13,934 nucleotides of DNA, from positions 1 to 13,934 of the forward strand of contig UQQD01000031.1 of assembly GCA_900543095.1 (NCBI GenBank), given 5' to 3'. Position 1 is the stretch's first letter. Every line of letters starts with the position of its first letter. The stretch comes from an uncultured Ruminococcus sp. Lineage in GTDB: Bacteria; Bacillota; Clostridia; Oscillospirales; Acutalibacteraceae. The notes below the pieces were generated by a model. It was not told the DNA's origin and made no database searches. It saw only the letters and a program-made list of their open reading frames with translations. Both the position numbers and the translations under genes were made by a program. Below, piece after piece: positions 13,911-13,934 of the stretch.

Positions 13911-13934
13911 GGCGGTTCACACATATGAACCGCC
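13911..13934 (+). terminator. Hairpin, probable terminator, at window end
   Basis: Perfect 9-bp stem GGCGGTTCA (13911-13919) and TGAACCGCC (13926-13934) with a 6-base loop. The tail falls outside the window. On the minus strand it is followed by an ATTTTT stretch, so it could also stop a convergent gene beyond the edge. Confidence 0.65.

Overview
The window looks like chromosome from a spore-forming, Gram-positive anaerobe of class Clostridia, probably near the Oscillospiraceae/Ruminococcaceae. Three things point there: a dipicolinate synthase pair (dpaA-dpaB), a secreted leucine-rich-repeat protein ending in a type I dockerin (a cellulosome-type module), and consistent GGAGG ribosome binding sites with SigA-like promoters. 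No phage, transposase, CRISPR, tRNA or rRNA is visible.

Layout. (1) 1-1222, minus: glucose-6-phosphate isomerase, cut by the window edge, with its own promoter. (2) 1492-5666, minus: a tightly packed run in transcription order of zinc-ribbon membrane protein, O-acetylhomoserine sulfhydrylase-type enzyme, ispD, ispF and a D,D-carboxypeptidase. It joins sulfur amino acid, isoprenoid and cell-wall functions. (3) 5817-9225, minus: two separately terminated secreted proteins, the LRR-dockerin protein and a C-terminally membrane-anchored surface protein. (4) 9409-9636, plus: a small XRE-type repressor surrounded by copies of an inverted-repeat site that probably is its operator. (5) 9795-11236, minus: dpaB and dpaA, overlapping by 4 bases, with a SigK-like promoter well upstream. 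(6) 11569-13158, minus: ilvA-ridA, a metabolically coupled pair (threonine dehydratase and the enamine deaminase that clears its reactive product). (7) 13351-13722, plus: a short DtxR/MntR-type metal-dependent repressor, divergent from ilvA.

The feature least explained by the genes is a dispersed 175-177 bp non-coding repeat. Three full copies (1322-1496, 11273-11447, 13728-13904) and one 33-bp end fragment (7947-7979) lie in intergenic DNA. All three full copies are read in the same sense as the gene they follow or precede. They share potential stems, one with a compensatory base-pair change, so a structured RNA element (or a non-autonomous repeat carrying RNA structure) is plausible. One copy lies exactly between the SigK-like promoter and dpaA and so would be the 5' leader of the spore dipicolinate operon.
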